From an uncultured Selenomonadaceae bacterium (GTDB lineage Bacteria > Bacillota > Negativicutes > Selenomonadales > Selenomonadaceae), in the NCBI GenBank assembly GCA_905236785.1, contig CAJOQC010000167.1, forward strand, positions 1 to 12,170: 12,170 nt of DNA, read 5' to 3'. The position numbers and the translations under genes were made by a program. Positions 1-6,779 of the stretch are shown in pieces; the first letter of the stretch is position 1, and every line of letters starts with the position of its first letter. The notes beneath the pieces were generated by a model that saw nothing but the letters and a program-made list of their open reading frames with translations, was not told the origin of the DNA and did no database searches.

Positions 1-1349
1 CCGCCGTTTTCCGCCAGTATGGCGAAGGCTATGCGTCGCTTGCCGTTGTCTGCCGCGCCGATAAACCACCCGTGGTCTTGCCCGCCGGGGTTTTCCGCCG
101 TGCCGGTTTTGCCCGCCACGGTCACGCCGTGCACAAACGCGCCGCGCCCCGTGCCTTTTTCAACCACCAGTTTCATATAGCCGAAAATTTTGTCAATCTC
201 TCCGCGGTCGTTATTCACCGAAAAATATTCTTTGCTTTTGGCGGTATATAATTCCTTGCCCTTTATGTTTGTCACGCGCTCCACCAAATAGGGGCGCATC
301 ACCTTGCCGCCGTTCATAAATGCTTCCGCCGCCAAGGCCATGGTCATGGGCGATACCAAAAGATAACTTTGCCCAATGCCCAACTGCGCTATGTCTCCTT
401 GGTCAAGATGAGCGTCGGCGGGCAAATTCGCGTCATGATAGCGTATTTCTTCGTCGCCGCTTTTTTTGAAACCGAAATCTTCAAAGACACGCATCAAGCG
501 TTGTTCGCCAAGACGCATGGCAAGAGTGCCGAAGGTTACGTTGCATGATTTTGTGATGGCGTCTTCAAGTTTTGTGCGCCCATGCACGTCCCCATGGCTT
601 TCATGTATGCTGTAGCCGCCGCCCACGTCCAAAGAGCCGCTACATTCAAAAACCTCATGGTCGTCGGTGAGGCCGCTTTTAAGGGCGGCGGCGGCAATTA
701 TGGGCTTAATGGTAGACCCCGGCGGGTAAAGCCCGTTTAAGGCGCGGTTTAACAGGGGGCGGCCTTCATCGTTGTTTATGGCTTCCCATTCTTCTTTTAC
801 AAAGTTCGGGTCGTAGGCGGGGGCGGACACCAAGGCCAGCACCGCGCCGCTGTCTGCGTCAAGCACCACCGCCGCGCCGCGCTTTCCCGCCATGGCATCG
901 TATATTGTCCGTTGGATTCGTCCGTCAATGGTCAAATATACATCGTTGCCCCGCAAAGGCAAGAACAATTTGCCGATAGGCCCTAACTTGGCAAGATTTT
1001 CGTCAATGCCCAAGAGTTGCCGCCCGGCGTAGCGTTCTATCTCCGTGCTGCCCAATTCGTCGGCAAAATAACCCGTGACGAAGGCGGCGGCAGAACCCAT
1101 GGAATATTCCCGTTTGCCTTCGGCGTTTATCGTGGCCAGGATTTCCCCGTCGGCATCAAATATATCGCCTCGAACAATTCCTGCGGCAATATCCGTATTG
1201 CGTCGATTAAGAGGGTTTTTGGCCAAATCGTCGGCGGCAAAGGTTTGCAAATATGTTATGTACGCGCCCAAAAGGGCAAAAAGCCCCAACAACGCGCCCG
1301 CCACCGTCAATATGTTTTGTTTTATATGCTTTGTTTCGTCTTTGTTCAT
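1..1349 (-). CDS. pbpA: Class B penicillin-binding protein (PbpA/FtsI-like transpeptidase), 3' end cut by window edge
   Basis: Peptidoglycan transpeptidase anchored in the membrane, expected to cross-link glycan strands made by the SEDS protein encoded just upstream. Reading the minus strand from ATG at 1349 gives 449 residues without a stop up to the left edge. A membrane segment lies at about residues 13-32. The three transpeptidase motifs are in order: STIK at 212-215 (nucleophile S212, K215), SCN at 268-270 and KTGT at 414-417. The frame ends in a family-typical IAFAILAENG stretch, so probably only a few dozen residues are missing (inference from usual PbpA length). The start is three bases after the rodA stop, with no strong ribosome binding site, so translational coupling is likely. 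Class B PBP is secure; PbpA rather than FtsI rests on neighbourhood. Confidence 0.93.
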   Translation of the reverse strand, partial: MNKDETKHIKQNILTVAGALLGLFALLGAYITYLQTFAADDLAKNPLNRRNTDIAAGIVRGDIFDADGEILATINAEGKREYSMGSAAAFVTGYFADELGSTEIERYAGRQLLGIDENLAKLGPIGKLFLPLRGNDVYLTIDGRIQRTIYDAMAGKRGAAVVLDADSGAVLALVSAPAYDPNFVKEEWEAINNDEGRPLLNRALNGLYPPGSTIKPIIAAAALKSGLTDDHEVFECSGSLDVGGGYSIHESHGDVHGRTKLEDAITKSCNVTFGTLAMRLGEQRLMRVFEDFGFKKSGDEEIRYHDANLPADAHLDQGDIAQLGIGQSYLLVSPMTMALAAEAFMNGGKVMRPYLVERVTNIKGKELYTAKSKEYFSVNNDRGEIDKIFGYMKLVVEKGTGRGAFVHGVTVAGKTGTAENPGGQDHGWFIGAADNGKRRIAFAILAENG

Positions 1350-1352
1350 GAT

Positions 1353-2615
1353 TTATTTTCGCGATAACGCCAAAAGCATACCAAGCATGGTAAAGCATGA
1401 CACCATGGAACTGCCGCCGTAACTTATAAAGGGAAGAGTTATCCCCGTAAGCGGCAAAAACTTTGTAACTCCGGCAATAATTATAAATGATTGAAGGAAA
1501 AATACAACCGAAATTCCACCCGCCAACAAAATTTTGTCGGCGGAGTTTAGGCTTATGGCGATTTTTAATCCTTCGTAAAAAAACAGGGCGTAAACAATAA
1601 GTATGGTCAACGAGCCGATTAAACCAAATTCCTCCGCCGCCGCCGCATAAATAAAATCCGTGTGTACTTCGGGTATAAGGGAAGGTTGCCCCTCACCAAA
1701 ACCCACGCCCCACACGCCCCCCGACGCAAAGGCGAACATGGATTGAATTACTTGGTATGCTCCCCCCGTCGGGTCTGCCCATGGGTTTAGCCAAATGTCA
1801 AAACGGTTTTGCACATGGCCGAACATAAAATAACTTGCAACTGCGGACACTGCAAAGAACAAAAGGGCGGACAAAAGATAAAAAAGATTGTTCGTCGCCA
1901 TGTAGGTCATCAAAATCGCGATGCCGAAAAAAAGCAACGCCGAGCCTAAATCCCGTTGCAAGACGAACATCAACAGGGAAATTCCCCATATCGCCGCCAA
2001 GGGCGCAATAAAACGAAGTTGAGGCAGGGAAAAGCCTAAAATTTTATTTTTTGTTTCCGTCAGCACACTGTTATGGTCGGAAAGGTAGGAGGCCAAAAAC
2101 AACACCAAAAGAATTTTGCCAAATTCCGAAGGTTGCACCCGAAAAGAGCCGATGACGAGCCAGTTGCGACTGCCGCCGATTTCCGTGCCGAACAGTATCG
2201 CCATGGACAAAACGACAATGCACAAAATGCCCCATATATACTGATAACGGCACAGTTTGCCGACGTAATTGTTAAGCCTTAGCATGACAAGAAGAACCAA
2301 CAGCCCTATGACCAGCCAACGAAGTTGCGGCACCAAAAGGTCGGGCTTTAGCCTTGCAATCATAACAACGCCCACGCTCACCAAAAACATGGTCATGGGG
2401 AACAAAAGCGGGTCGGGTTTTGGCCGCGCCGCAGCGAGAACCGCTTGAATGAAAAGGGTTAAAAGCACCACACCCAAAAGCCAAAACGGCCAGTTCGACA
2501 AATGGGGCGAAAGTCCGTTCGGCATATTCGCCGCGCTTCTTAGGAGCAAGTCGCCGATGCCGCAGACCAAAACTCCCAACGCCCCCGCCAAAAGTCCGAA
2601 ACTTTTATACATCAT
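1353..2615 (-). CDS. rodA: SEDS-family peptidoglycan polymerase/lipid II flippase-like protein (RodA/FtsW)
   Basis: Polytopic membrane glycosyltransferase of the SEDS family, which polymerises lipid II and works with a class B PBP. The 420-residue product has about ten hydrophobic segments and no signal peptide. Family signatures are visible: RFDIWLNPWADPTGGAYQV in the large extracellular loop, then ASGGVWGVGFGEG, IPEVHTDFIYAAAAEEFGLIG, and near the C-terminus PLTGITLPFISYGGSSM. Two adjacent ATG codons (2615 and 2612) are possible starts; either overlaps the phosphatase stop by several bases, which points to translational coupling. The partner pbpA begins three bases downstream. RodA rather than FtsW is chosen because of the pstP-rodA-pbpA order; sequence alone cannot settle this. 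Confidence 0.94.
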   Translation of the reverse strand: MMYKSFGLLAGALGVLVCGIGDLLLRSAANMPNGLSPHLSNWPFWLLGVVLLTLFIQAVLAAARPKPDPLLFPMTMFLVSVGVVMIARLKPDLLVPQLRWLVIGLLVLLVMLRLNNYVGKLCRYQYIWGILCIVVLSMAILFGTEIGGSRNWLVIGSFRVQPSEFGKILLVLFLASYLSDHNSVLTETKNKILGFSLPQLRFIAPLAAIWGISLLMFVLQRDLGSALLFFGIAILMTYMATNNLFYLLSALLFFAVSAVASYFMFGHVQNRFDIWLNPWADPTGGAYQVIQSMFAFASGGVWGVGFGEGQPSLIPEVHTDFIYAAAAEEFGLIGSLTILIVYALFFYEGLKIAISLNSADKILLAGGISVVFFLQSFIIIAGVTKFLPLTGITLPFISYGGSSMVSCFTMLGMLLALSRK

Positions 2616-3318
2616 CGCACTTTACCGCAACAGCCGTTATATTGTCTCTGCCTCCGGCCATCAAAGCCGCCTGTATGAGTTCGTCGGCGGGGTTTTCCCG
2701 CCGCAGCCCGTCGATTATCTCTTCGTCGGCGAGCATATTGGTAAGGCCGTCGGTGGCAAGCAATATAATGTCGTTTCGTTGCAATGGGTAAGTTCCCGTG
2801 TCGATTTTTACGTTCTCGGCAACACCCACCGCCCGCATGAGAAGATTTTTTCGGCGATGGGTCTTGGCTTCTTCGGGGGTTATTTCGCCGCGGGCTACAA
2901 GCTCTTGAACATAAGAATGATCCGTGGTGAGCTGTTTTAATTCGTCGCCACGCAAAACATAAAGTCTGCTGTCCCCCACATGGGCAAAAATCGCAATATT
3001 GCCCCGCAGGGCGCAAAGCACCGCCGTGGTCCCCATGCCGCGCAGGTGTTCGTCGTCGGCGGCGCGACGAAAAATTTCCCCGTTGGCGGCGACGATTGTT
3101 TTTTTCAGCAAGTGGGTCGTTTCTTCCGCGCTCTGTGCGCTGTTTACGTCTTTTGCAAAACGCTCCGCCGCTTCAATGAGCATATGGCTGGCGGTTTCTC
3201 CTGCGGCGTGGCCGCCCATGCCGTCCGCCACCGCGAAAAAATTTTCAAAAACACCGCCGCTGTCCTCGTTGACGGGGCGAACATTGCCTTTGTCCGTTGC
3301 CATGTAAATCTTCGGCAA
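2605..3318 (-). CDS. pstP: PP2C-family Ser/Thr protein phosphatase (PstP/PrpC-like)
   Basis: Soluble metal-dependent phosphatase that, in its family, reverses phosphorylation by PASTA-type Ser/Thr kinases of FHA proteins and cell-wall enzymes. Motifs in order: RPVNEDS near residue 14-20, AVADGMGGHAAGE with metal-binding D32, HVGDSRLY, LLATDGLTNML and GGRDNITAV, covering the usual metal-ligand aspartates. No transmembrane tail is present, unlike mycobacterial PstP. I choose TTG at 3318 as start because a strong GGAGG lies seven bases upstream and the product then begins MPKIYMATDKGNVRPVNED, as family members do. A longer reading from TTG 3333 would translate through the ribosome binding site. 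The fhaB stop is four bases upstream. Product 237 residues. Confidence 0.93.
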   Translation of the reverse strand: MPKIYMATDKGNVRPVNEDSGGVFENFFAVADGMGGHAAGETASHMLIEAAERFAKDVNSAQSAEETTHLLKKTIVAANGEIFRRAADDEHLRGMGTTAVLCALRGNIAIFAHVGDSRLYVLRGDELKQLTTDHSYVQELVARGEITPEEAKTHRRKNLLMRAVGVAENVKIDTGTYPLQRNDIILLATDGLTNMLADEEIIDGLRRENPADELIQAALMAGGRDNITAVAVKCDDV

Positions 3319-3322
3319 CTCA

Positions 3323-3763
3323 TCACCTCCCAAATTGAAAAACCAAACTGCCCACGCGGATAAAATCTCCGTCTTTAATATACGCCTTGCCTTTTAACTC
3401 GCGATTGTTAAGGTAAGTATGGTTTGCGCTGTTTAAGTCCTCGATGACATAAAGATTGTTTTTTGCCCGTATGACGGCATGATTATGAGAAACAAAAGTT
3501 TCCGGCACAATGATGTCGTTGTCGTCGCTTCTGCCAATGGATATTTTGTCCGAAAAAGCAAAGCGACGCCCCAAAAAGGCGGCATCGCCTTCAATGCAGG
3601 TTAAAACAGCCTCATGGGGGAGAGCATGGGCAAAAAGCTCCCGCCGCTTGGCTTTTATGTCGTCGCGAAAGACCTTGGCCAATCGCGCCACAAAGAACAA
3701 GAACCAAAACAACATACCGTATTCAAGAATGACACTTATTATTTTTACGGCGATATTGTTCAC
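3323..3763 (-). CDS. fhaB: Membrane-anchored FHA-domain protein (FhaB-like)
   Basis: Phosphothreonine-binding adaptor, 146 residues. An N-terminal hydrophobic segment at about 10-30 (ILEYGMLFWFLFFVARLA) anchors it; a basic linker follows (KAKRRE); the FHA domain covers roughly residues 72-146. FHA signatures: ISIGRSDDNDI, VSHNHA and DLNSANHTYLNN. The usual G of the NGT turn is H here, a mild deviation. Start is GTG at 3763, overlapping the fhaA stop by one base (TAGTG), with GAGGTG inside the fhaA end serving as ribosome binding site. In Actinobacteria the equivalent FhaB/FipA binds phosphorylated cell-wall proteins; the same role here is inferred from gene order. Confidence 0.88.
   Translation of the reverse strand: MNNIAVKIISVILEYGMLFWFLFFVARLAKVFRDDIKAKRRELFAHALPHEAVLTCIEGDAAFLGRRFAFSDKISIGRSDDNDIIVPETFVSHNHAVIRAKNNLYVIEDLNSANHTYLNNRELKGKAYIKDGDFIRVGSLVFQFGR
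3326..3330 (-). promoter_or_regulatory. Ribosome binding site deciding the TTG start of the PP2C gene
   Basis: A perfect GGAGG on the minus strand, seven bases before TTG 3318. It overlaps the last codons of fhaB, whose TGA stop is at 3325-3323. An ATG at 3324-3326 is out of frame and leads only to a short overlapping reading. Confidence 0.75.
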
Positions 3764-4509
3764 TATAACACCTCGTAGCGCAAAACAGTATTGCCTATTT
3801 TTATTTCGTCGTTGTCTTTAAGATATATTTTGTCAATCCTGTTGCCGTTGACAAAAGTGCCGTTTGCGCTTTCTTCGTCCCGCAAAAGATGACGGCACAT
3901 ATCGTATTCGACGGAGGCATGAAGGCGGGACACGCTGTCGTCGGTGACGATAAAGTCGCTTCTGTCCCTGCGGCCTATGTATATTTTCTTTTCCCCAAAA
4001 TCAAGATAAGAGCCTTCGTCCACACCTTCTTTCACCGACAGAGCGGCGATGGTATGACAGGCAGGGAGATTAAGAGGATTTTTGTATTTTAGCCGTTCCA
4101 AAACTATTGTTTCCTCCGGCGCATCCTCGCCGTCGCTGGTGTGGTTGTCTTTCTTTTCTTCTTCGGCGGTGCGGGCTTCAATTCTAAGGCCGCTTTTCAT
4201 TGACGGGTCTTTTCTCAGCATAACCTTAAGCTCGCGGGCAAAACCGTCCGAGCGTATTATTTCTTTTTGCGCCGAAAGCTGCGCCATGTCGATGATGCGC
4301 CCCGCCGACAAACGGTTATAATCATTTTCGCCCAAAAAAACAAAATACGCGCCGGGCAAAACGCCGTCCTCCTTGGCCGCCCGTTTTTGTTTGGCTATTT
4401 CTTTTTCCACGGCGCGAAAAAGTTCCGCAGGTTCTATATCCCCTGCCAACTTATCGTTAAAAAAGCCTTCAATCTTGTCGGTCAAAAACGATTCCCATTC
4501 AGCAATCAC
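3763..4509 (-). CDS. fhaA: DUF3662 + FHA domain protein (FhaA-like)
   Basis: Cytoplasmic phosphothreonine-binding protein of 248 residues. Residues 1 to about 110 match the FhaA N-terminal domain (DUF3662): a KIEGFFNDKLAGDIEPAEL-type opening, then LPGAYFVFLGENDYNRLS. A charged linker (about 110-160, EARTAEEEKKD) leads to a C-terminal FHA domain with YIGRRDRSDF, SRLHA and SANGTFVNG, all canonical phosphopeptide-binding positions. Start is GTG at 4509 with GGAGGA six bases upstream. It is the first gene of the operon, behind the 4553-4581 promoter. In mycobacteria FhaA binds the phosphorylated pseudokinase of MviN and tunes peptidoglycan synthesis; that role here is inference. Confidence 0.92.
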   Translation of the reverse strand: MIAEWESFLTDKIEGFFNDKLAGDIEPAELFRAVEKEIAKQKRAAKEDGVLPGAYFVFLGENDYNRLSAGRIIDMAQLSAQKEIIRSDGFARELKVMLRKDPSMKSGLRIEARTAEEEKKDNHTSDGEDAPEETIVLERLKYKNPLNLPACHTIAALSVKEGVDEGSYLDFGEKKIYIGRRDRSDFIVTDDSVSRLHASVEYDMCRHLLRDEESANGTFVNGNRIDKIYLKDNDEIKIGNTVLRYEVL

Positions 4510-4552
4510 TGTTTTTCCTCCAAAATATGTTTATCATCTTTGTCAACATTGC

Positions 4553-4581
4553 ATTATACCACAGACCTGCGCCGCCGTCAC
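4553..4581 (-). promoter_or_regulatory. Predicted sigma-A promoter of the fhaA-fhaB-pstP-rodA-pbpA operon
   Basis: On the minus strand a perfect -10 TATAAT (4558-4553) is preceded by TGG, an extended -10 element, and, 17 bases further up, by GTGACG (4581-4576), a 4/6 match to TTGACA. It lies about 45 bases upstream of the fhaA GTG. Two direct copies of CCGTATTT (plus-strand 4581-4588 and 4599-4606) flank the -35 and might be activator sites. Confidence 0.65.
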
Positions 4582-4666
4582 CGTATTTTTCTTTTGCGCC
4601 GTATTTGGAGGGATATGGCAGGCAGCAGGGCTGACGGAGGAGTTTTTTTTGAGGCTACCTTACCTA

Positions 4667-4712
4667 AAAAAAGCAACCGTCCTCTCGTTGCCGAGAAAGC
4701 GGTTGCTTTTTT
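4667..4712 (-). terminator. Long rho-independent terminator after the VOC gene
   Basis: A 13-bp perfect stem (AAAAAAGCAACCG at 4667-4679 with CGGTTGCTTTTTT at 4700-4712) encloses a second 5-bp stem (TCTCG at 4683-4687 with CGAGA at 4692-4696). On the minus strand it ends in a run of seven T and lies about 15 bases after the VOC stop. T-runs on both strands would allow bidirectional use, but no plus-strand gene ends here. The rest of 4510-4726 holds the fha operon promoter. Confidence 0.85.
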
Positions 4713-4726
4713 GGTTTATAGAAAAA

Positions 4727-5086
4727 TCACTCCGGCAATACTTCCAGCCAATAGCCGTCGGGGTCGCTTATGAAATAAATTCCCATGGCTTGGTTCTCGT
4801 AGCAAATACAGCCCATTTTTTCATGTTTTTCATGCGCCGCGTCAAAGTCCTTCGCGGTAAAAGCCAAATGAAACTCGTTGTCGCCCAAGTTATACGGCTC
4901 ATGGCGATCTTTTAACCAGGTAAGCTCCAACTGATGTTGGCTTTGGTATGCATCCCCAAGATACACAAGAATAAAATCGCCGCCGTCAACGCGCCGCAGT
5001 TCCTTTAGCCCCAAGGCTTCCTCGTAAAACTTTAGGCTTTTTCCTAAATCAAGCACGTTTAAGTTGTTGTGGGCAAATCTAAACAT
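4727..5086 (-). CDS. VOC/glyoxalase I-like metalloenzyme
   Basis: Small 119-residue protein of the vicinal-oxygen-chelate superfamily, closest in pattern to lactoylglutathione lyase (GloA). It shows HNNLNVLDLGKSLKFYEEAL, LELTWL, FHLAF and SDPDGYWLEVLPE. Four likely metal ligands align with those of GloA: H6, E54, H73 and E115. A reading can be extended upstream to 5242, but that part overlaps the acyl-CoA ligase gene; ATG 5086 has AGGAG eight bases upstream and gives the standard length. The gene starts 11 bases after the ligase stop, so the two are co-transcribed. The substrate (methylglyoxal-thiol adduct or another acyl thioester) cannot be read from sequence; the ligase context leaves a methylmalonyl-CoA-epimerase-like or detoxifying role open. 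Confidence 0.88.
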   Translation of the reverse strand: MFRFAHNNLNVLDLGKSLKFYEEALGLKELRRVDGGDFILVYLGDAYQSQHQLELTWLKDRHEPYNLGDNEFHLAFTAKDFDAAHEKHEKMGCICYENQAMGIYFISDPDGYWLEVLPE

Positions 5087-5097
5087 GACACACACTC

Positions 5098-6735
5098 CTA
5101 ACTTCTGTTTTCCGCCGCCACCAAGTTCTCTGCGCCGTAACGCTTGCGAAGAGCGGGCTTTTCGATTTTTCCCGTGGCGTTTCGCGGCACGGGGGCGAAA
5201 ATAATTTTCTTCGGCCGTTTGTAGCGGGGCAAATTCATGCAAAACTCGTTTACTTCTTCTTCGGTGCAGGTTACGCCCTCTTTTACTTCTATTATCGCCG
5301 CGCTTATTTCGCCCAGGCGTCGGTCGGCGATGCCGATGACCGCCGCATCCTTAATCTTGTCGAACTTGTGGAGGAAATCTTCGATCTGCACGGGGTAAAT
5401 ATTTTCGCCGCCGCTTACGATAACGTCTTTTTTGCGATCCACCAAAAAATAAAATCCGTCCTCGTCTTGTTGCGCCATATCCCCGGTCAAGAGCCAGCCG
5501 TCCTTTAAGACTTCCGCCGTGGCTTTTTCGTCGCGATAGTAGCACGTCATAACCCCCGGGCCTTTGACGCACAATTCGCCCACCTGCCCGCGCTCTGCCC
5601 TGTTGCCGTTTTCGTCGATGATTTTGCACTCCCAACGATAGCCCGGCACGCCTATTGCGCCCACCTTAGCCACATTTTCCATGCCAAGATGCACGCACCC
5701 CGGGCCAGTGGATTCGCTAAGTCCATAGTTGGTGTCGTAGTCATGATGGGGGAAATATTTTTTCCAACGCCGCACCAAACTTGGCGGCACGGGTTGCGCG
5801 CCAATGTGCATGAGACGCCAACGGGACAAGTCATAATCCTCGATTTTCAATTTGCCGCTGTCCAAAGCATCCAAAATATCCTGCGCCCATGGCACCAAAA
5901 GCCAAACGATGGTGCATTTTTCCTTCGACACTGCGTCAAAAATCACTTCGGGTTTTGTTCCCTTCAGCAAAACGGCGCGGCTTCCCGCCACCAAACTGCC
6001 CATCCAATGAAACTTTGCGCCGGTGTGATAAAGGGGCGGTATGCACAAAAAGCAATCGTCGCGGGAAGTGGCGTGGTGCTTTTGCTCCATTTGCGCCGCC
6101 TGCGTAAGGCTTTGGTGCTTGTGCAAAATCGCTTTCGGAAAGCCCGTAGTGCCGGAGGAAAAATAAATCGCGCCGAAATCATCGTCGGTAATGGGCGCAA
6201 CCTGCGGCTTTTCGCCGGAACAATCCGCCACCGACAGATGATAACTTTCGGCAAAGGTGGGGCAACCGTCGCCCACATAGATTAAGAGCCGCCCCTTTGA
6301 CAATCGTTCCGCGTTGGCCTCGATGCGCCCGATAAACTCCTGCCCAAACATTATGGCATCCACTTCGGCAAGCTCGGCGCAATAGAGAATTTCCGACGCA
6401 TCGTAGCGAAAGTTAAAGGGTACGGCAATAGCCCCGGTCTTTAATATGCCAAAATAAATTGGCAGCCACTCAAGGCTGTTGTACATGATTATGGCCACTT
6501 TGTCGCCTTTTTTTATGCCGCGACTTAACAAAAGGTTGGCGCAACGGTTTGCCTTTTCGTCGAAAACGTGCCATGTTATTTCGCGGCGATAGGGCGAAAA
6601 AGCGTTTGATTCAATAAGGCTGTATTCCTTCCAGCTTAATCGTCTGCCGTCCGGTTCGGCAGGGTTAAGCTCCACAAGAGCAATTTCGTCGCCGTAAAGT
6701 TTGGCGTTGCGCTCTAAATAATCCATTACCGGCAT
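5098..6735 (-). CDS. AMP-forming acyl-CoA synthetase (fatty-acid-CoA ligase-like)
   Basis: ANL-superfamily ligase of 545 residues that activates a carboxylic acid with ATP and joins it to CoA. Motifs: P-loop YFSSGTTGFPK at 191-201, YGLSESTG at 337-344, LLTGDM around D419, hinge DRKKD at 433-437, SGGENIYP at 441-448 and catalytic lysine K523 in NATGKIEK. The N-terminus carries two half-similar pieces, RRLSWKEYSL (31-40) and RREITWHVFDE (50-60), so it is somewhat longer than minimal ligases. Start ATG 6735 has AAAGGAG eight bases upstream. It follows the aldo/keto reductase by 44 bases containing a hairpin, and precedes the VOC gene. Chain-length preference is not readable; medium/long-chain or aromatic acids are possible. 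Confidence 0.92.
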   Translation of the reverse strand: MPVMDYLERNAKLYGDEIALVELNPAEPDGRRLSWKEYSLIESNAFSPYRREITWHVFDEKANRCANLLLSRGIKKGDKVAIIMYNSLEWLPIYFGILKTGAIAVPFNFRYDASEILYCAELAEVDAIMFGQEFIGRIEANAERLSKGRLLIYVGDGCPTFAESYHLSVADCSGEKPQVAPITDDDFGAIYFSSGTTGFPKAILHKHQSLTQAAQMEQKHHATSRDDCFLCIPPLYHTGAKFHWMGSLVAGSRAVLLKGTKPEVIFDAVSKEKCTIVWLLVPWAQDILDALDSGKLKIEDYDLSRWRLMHIGAQPVPPSLVRRWKKYFPHHDYDTNYGLSESTGPGCVHLGMENVAKVGAIGVPGYRWECKIIDENGNRAERGQVGELCVKGPGVMTCYYRDEKATAEVLKDGWLLTGDMAQQDEDGFYFLVDRKKDVIVSGGENIYPVQIEDFLHKFDKIKDAAVIGIADRRLGEISAAIIEVKEGVTCTEEEVNEFCMNLPRYKRPKKIIFAPVPRNATGKIEKPALRKRYGAENLVAAENRS

Positions 6736-6759
6736 TTATATTTCTCCTTTAATATACGC

Positions 6760-6777
6760 GCTTGCCGAGGGGCAAGC
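6760..6777 (-). other. Intergenic hairpin between the aldo/keto reductase and acyl-CoA ligase genes
   Basis: A perfect 7-bp stem GCTTGCC/GGCAAGC (6760-6766 with 6771-6777) with a 4-base loop. No T-run follows on either strand, so it is a poor intrinsic terminator. It may stabilise or process the mRNA and set unequal expression of the two genes. Confidence 0.5.
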
Positions 6778-6779
6778 AT

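Noticed and set aside
3319..3333. Upstream TTG 3333 as the phosphatase start
   Set aside because: It would place the Shine-Dalgarno inside the coding region and has no good site of its own.
4541..4546. TTGACA on the minus strand downstream of the fha promoter -10
   Set aside because: No -10-like hexamer stands 16-18 bases further; the next bases are the fhaA ribosome binding site.
4373..4915. Plus-strand frames across fhaA, the intergenic region and the VOC gene
   Set aside because: They cross two real minus-strand genes and a terminator stem; no family resemblance.
5087..5242. N-terminal extension of the VOC protein
   Set aside because: It would overlap the end of the acyl-CoA ligase out of frame, is basic and low in complexity, and the ribosome binding site points to ATG 5086.
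5689..6285. A 198-codon plus-strand frame inside the acyl-CoA ligase gene
   Set aside because: It lies antisense to the P-loop region of the ligase, has no ribosome binding site of note and no recognisable domain.
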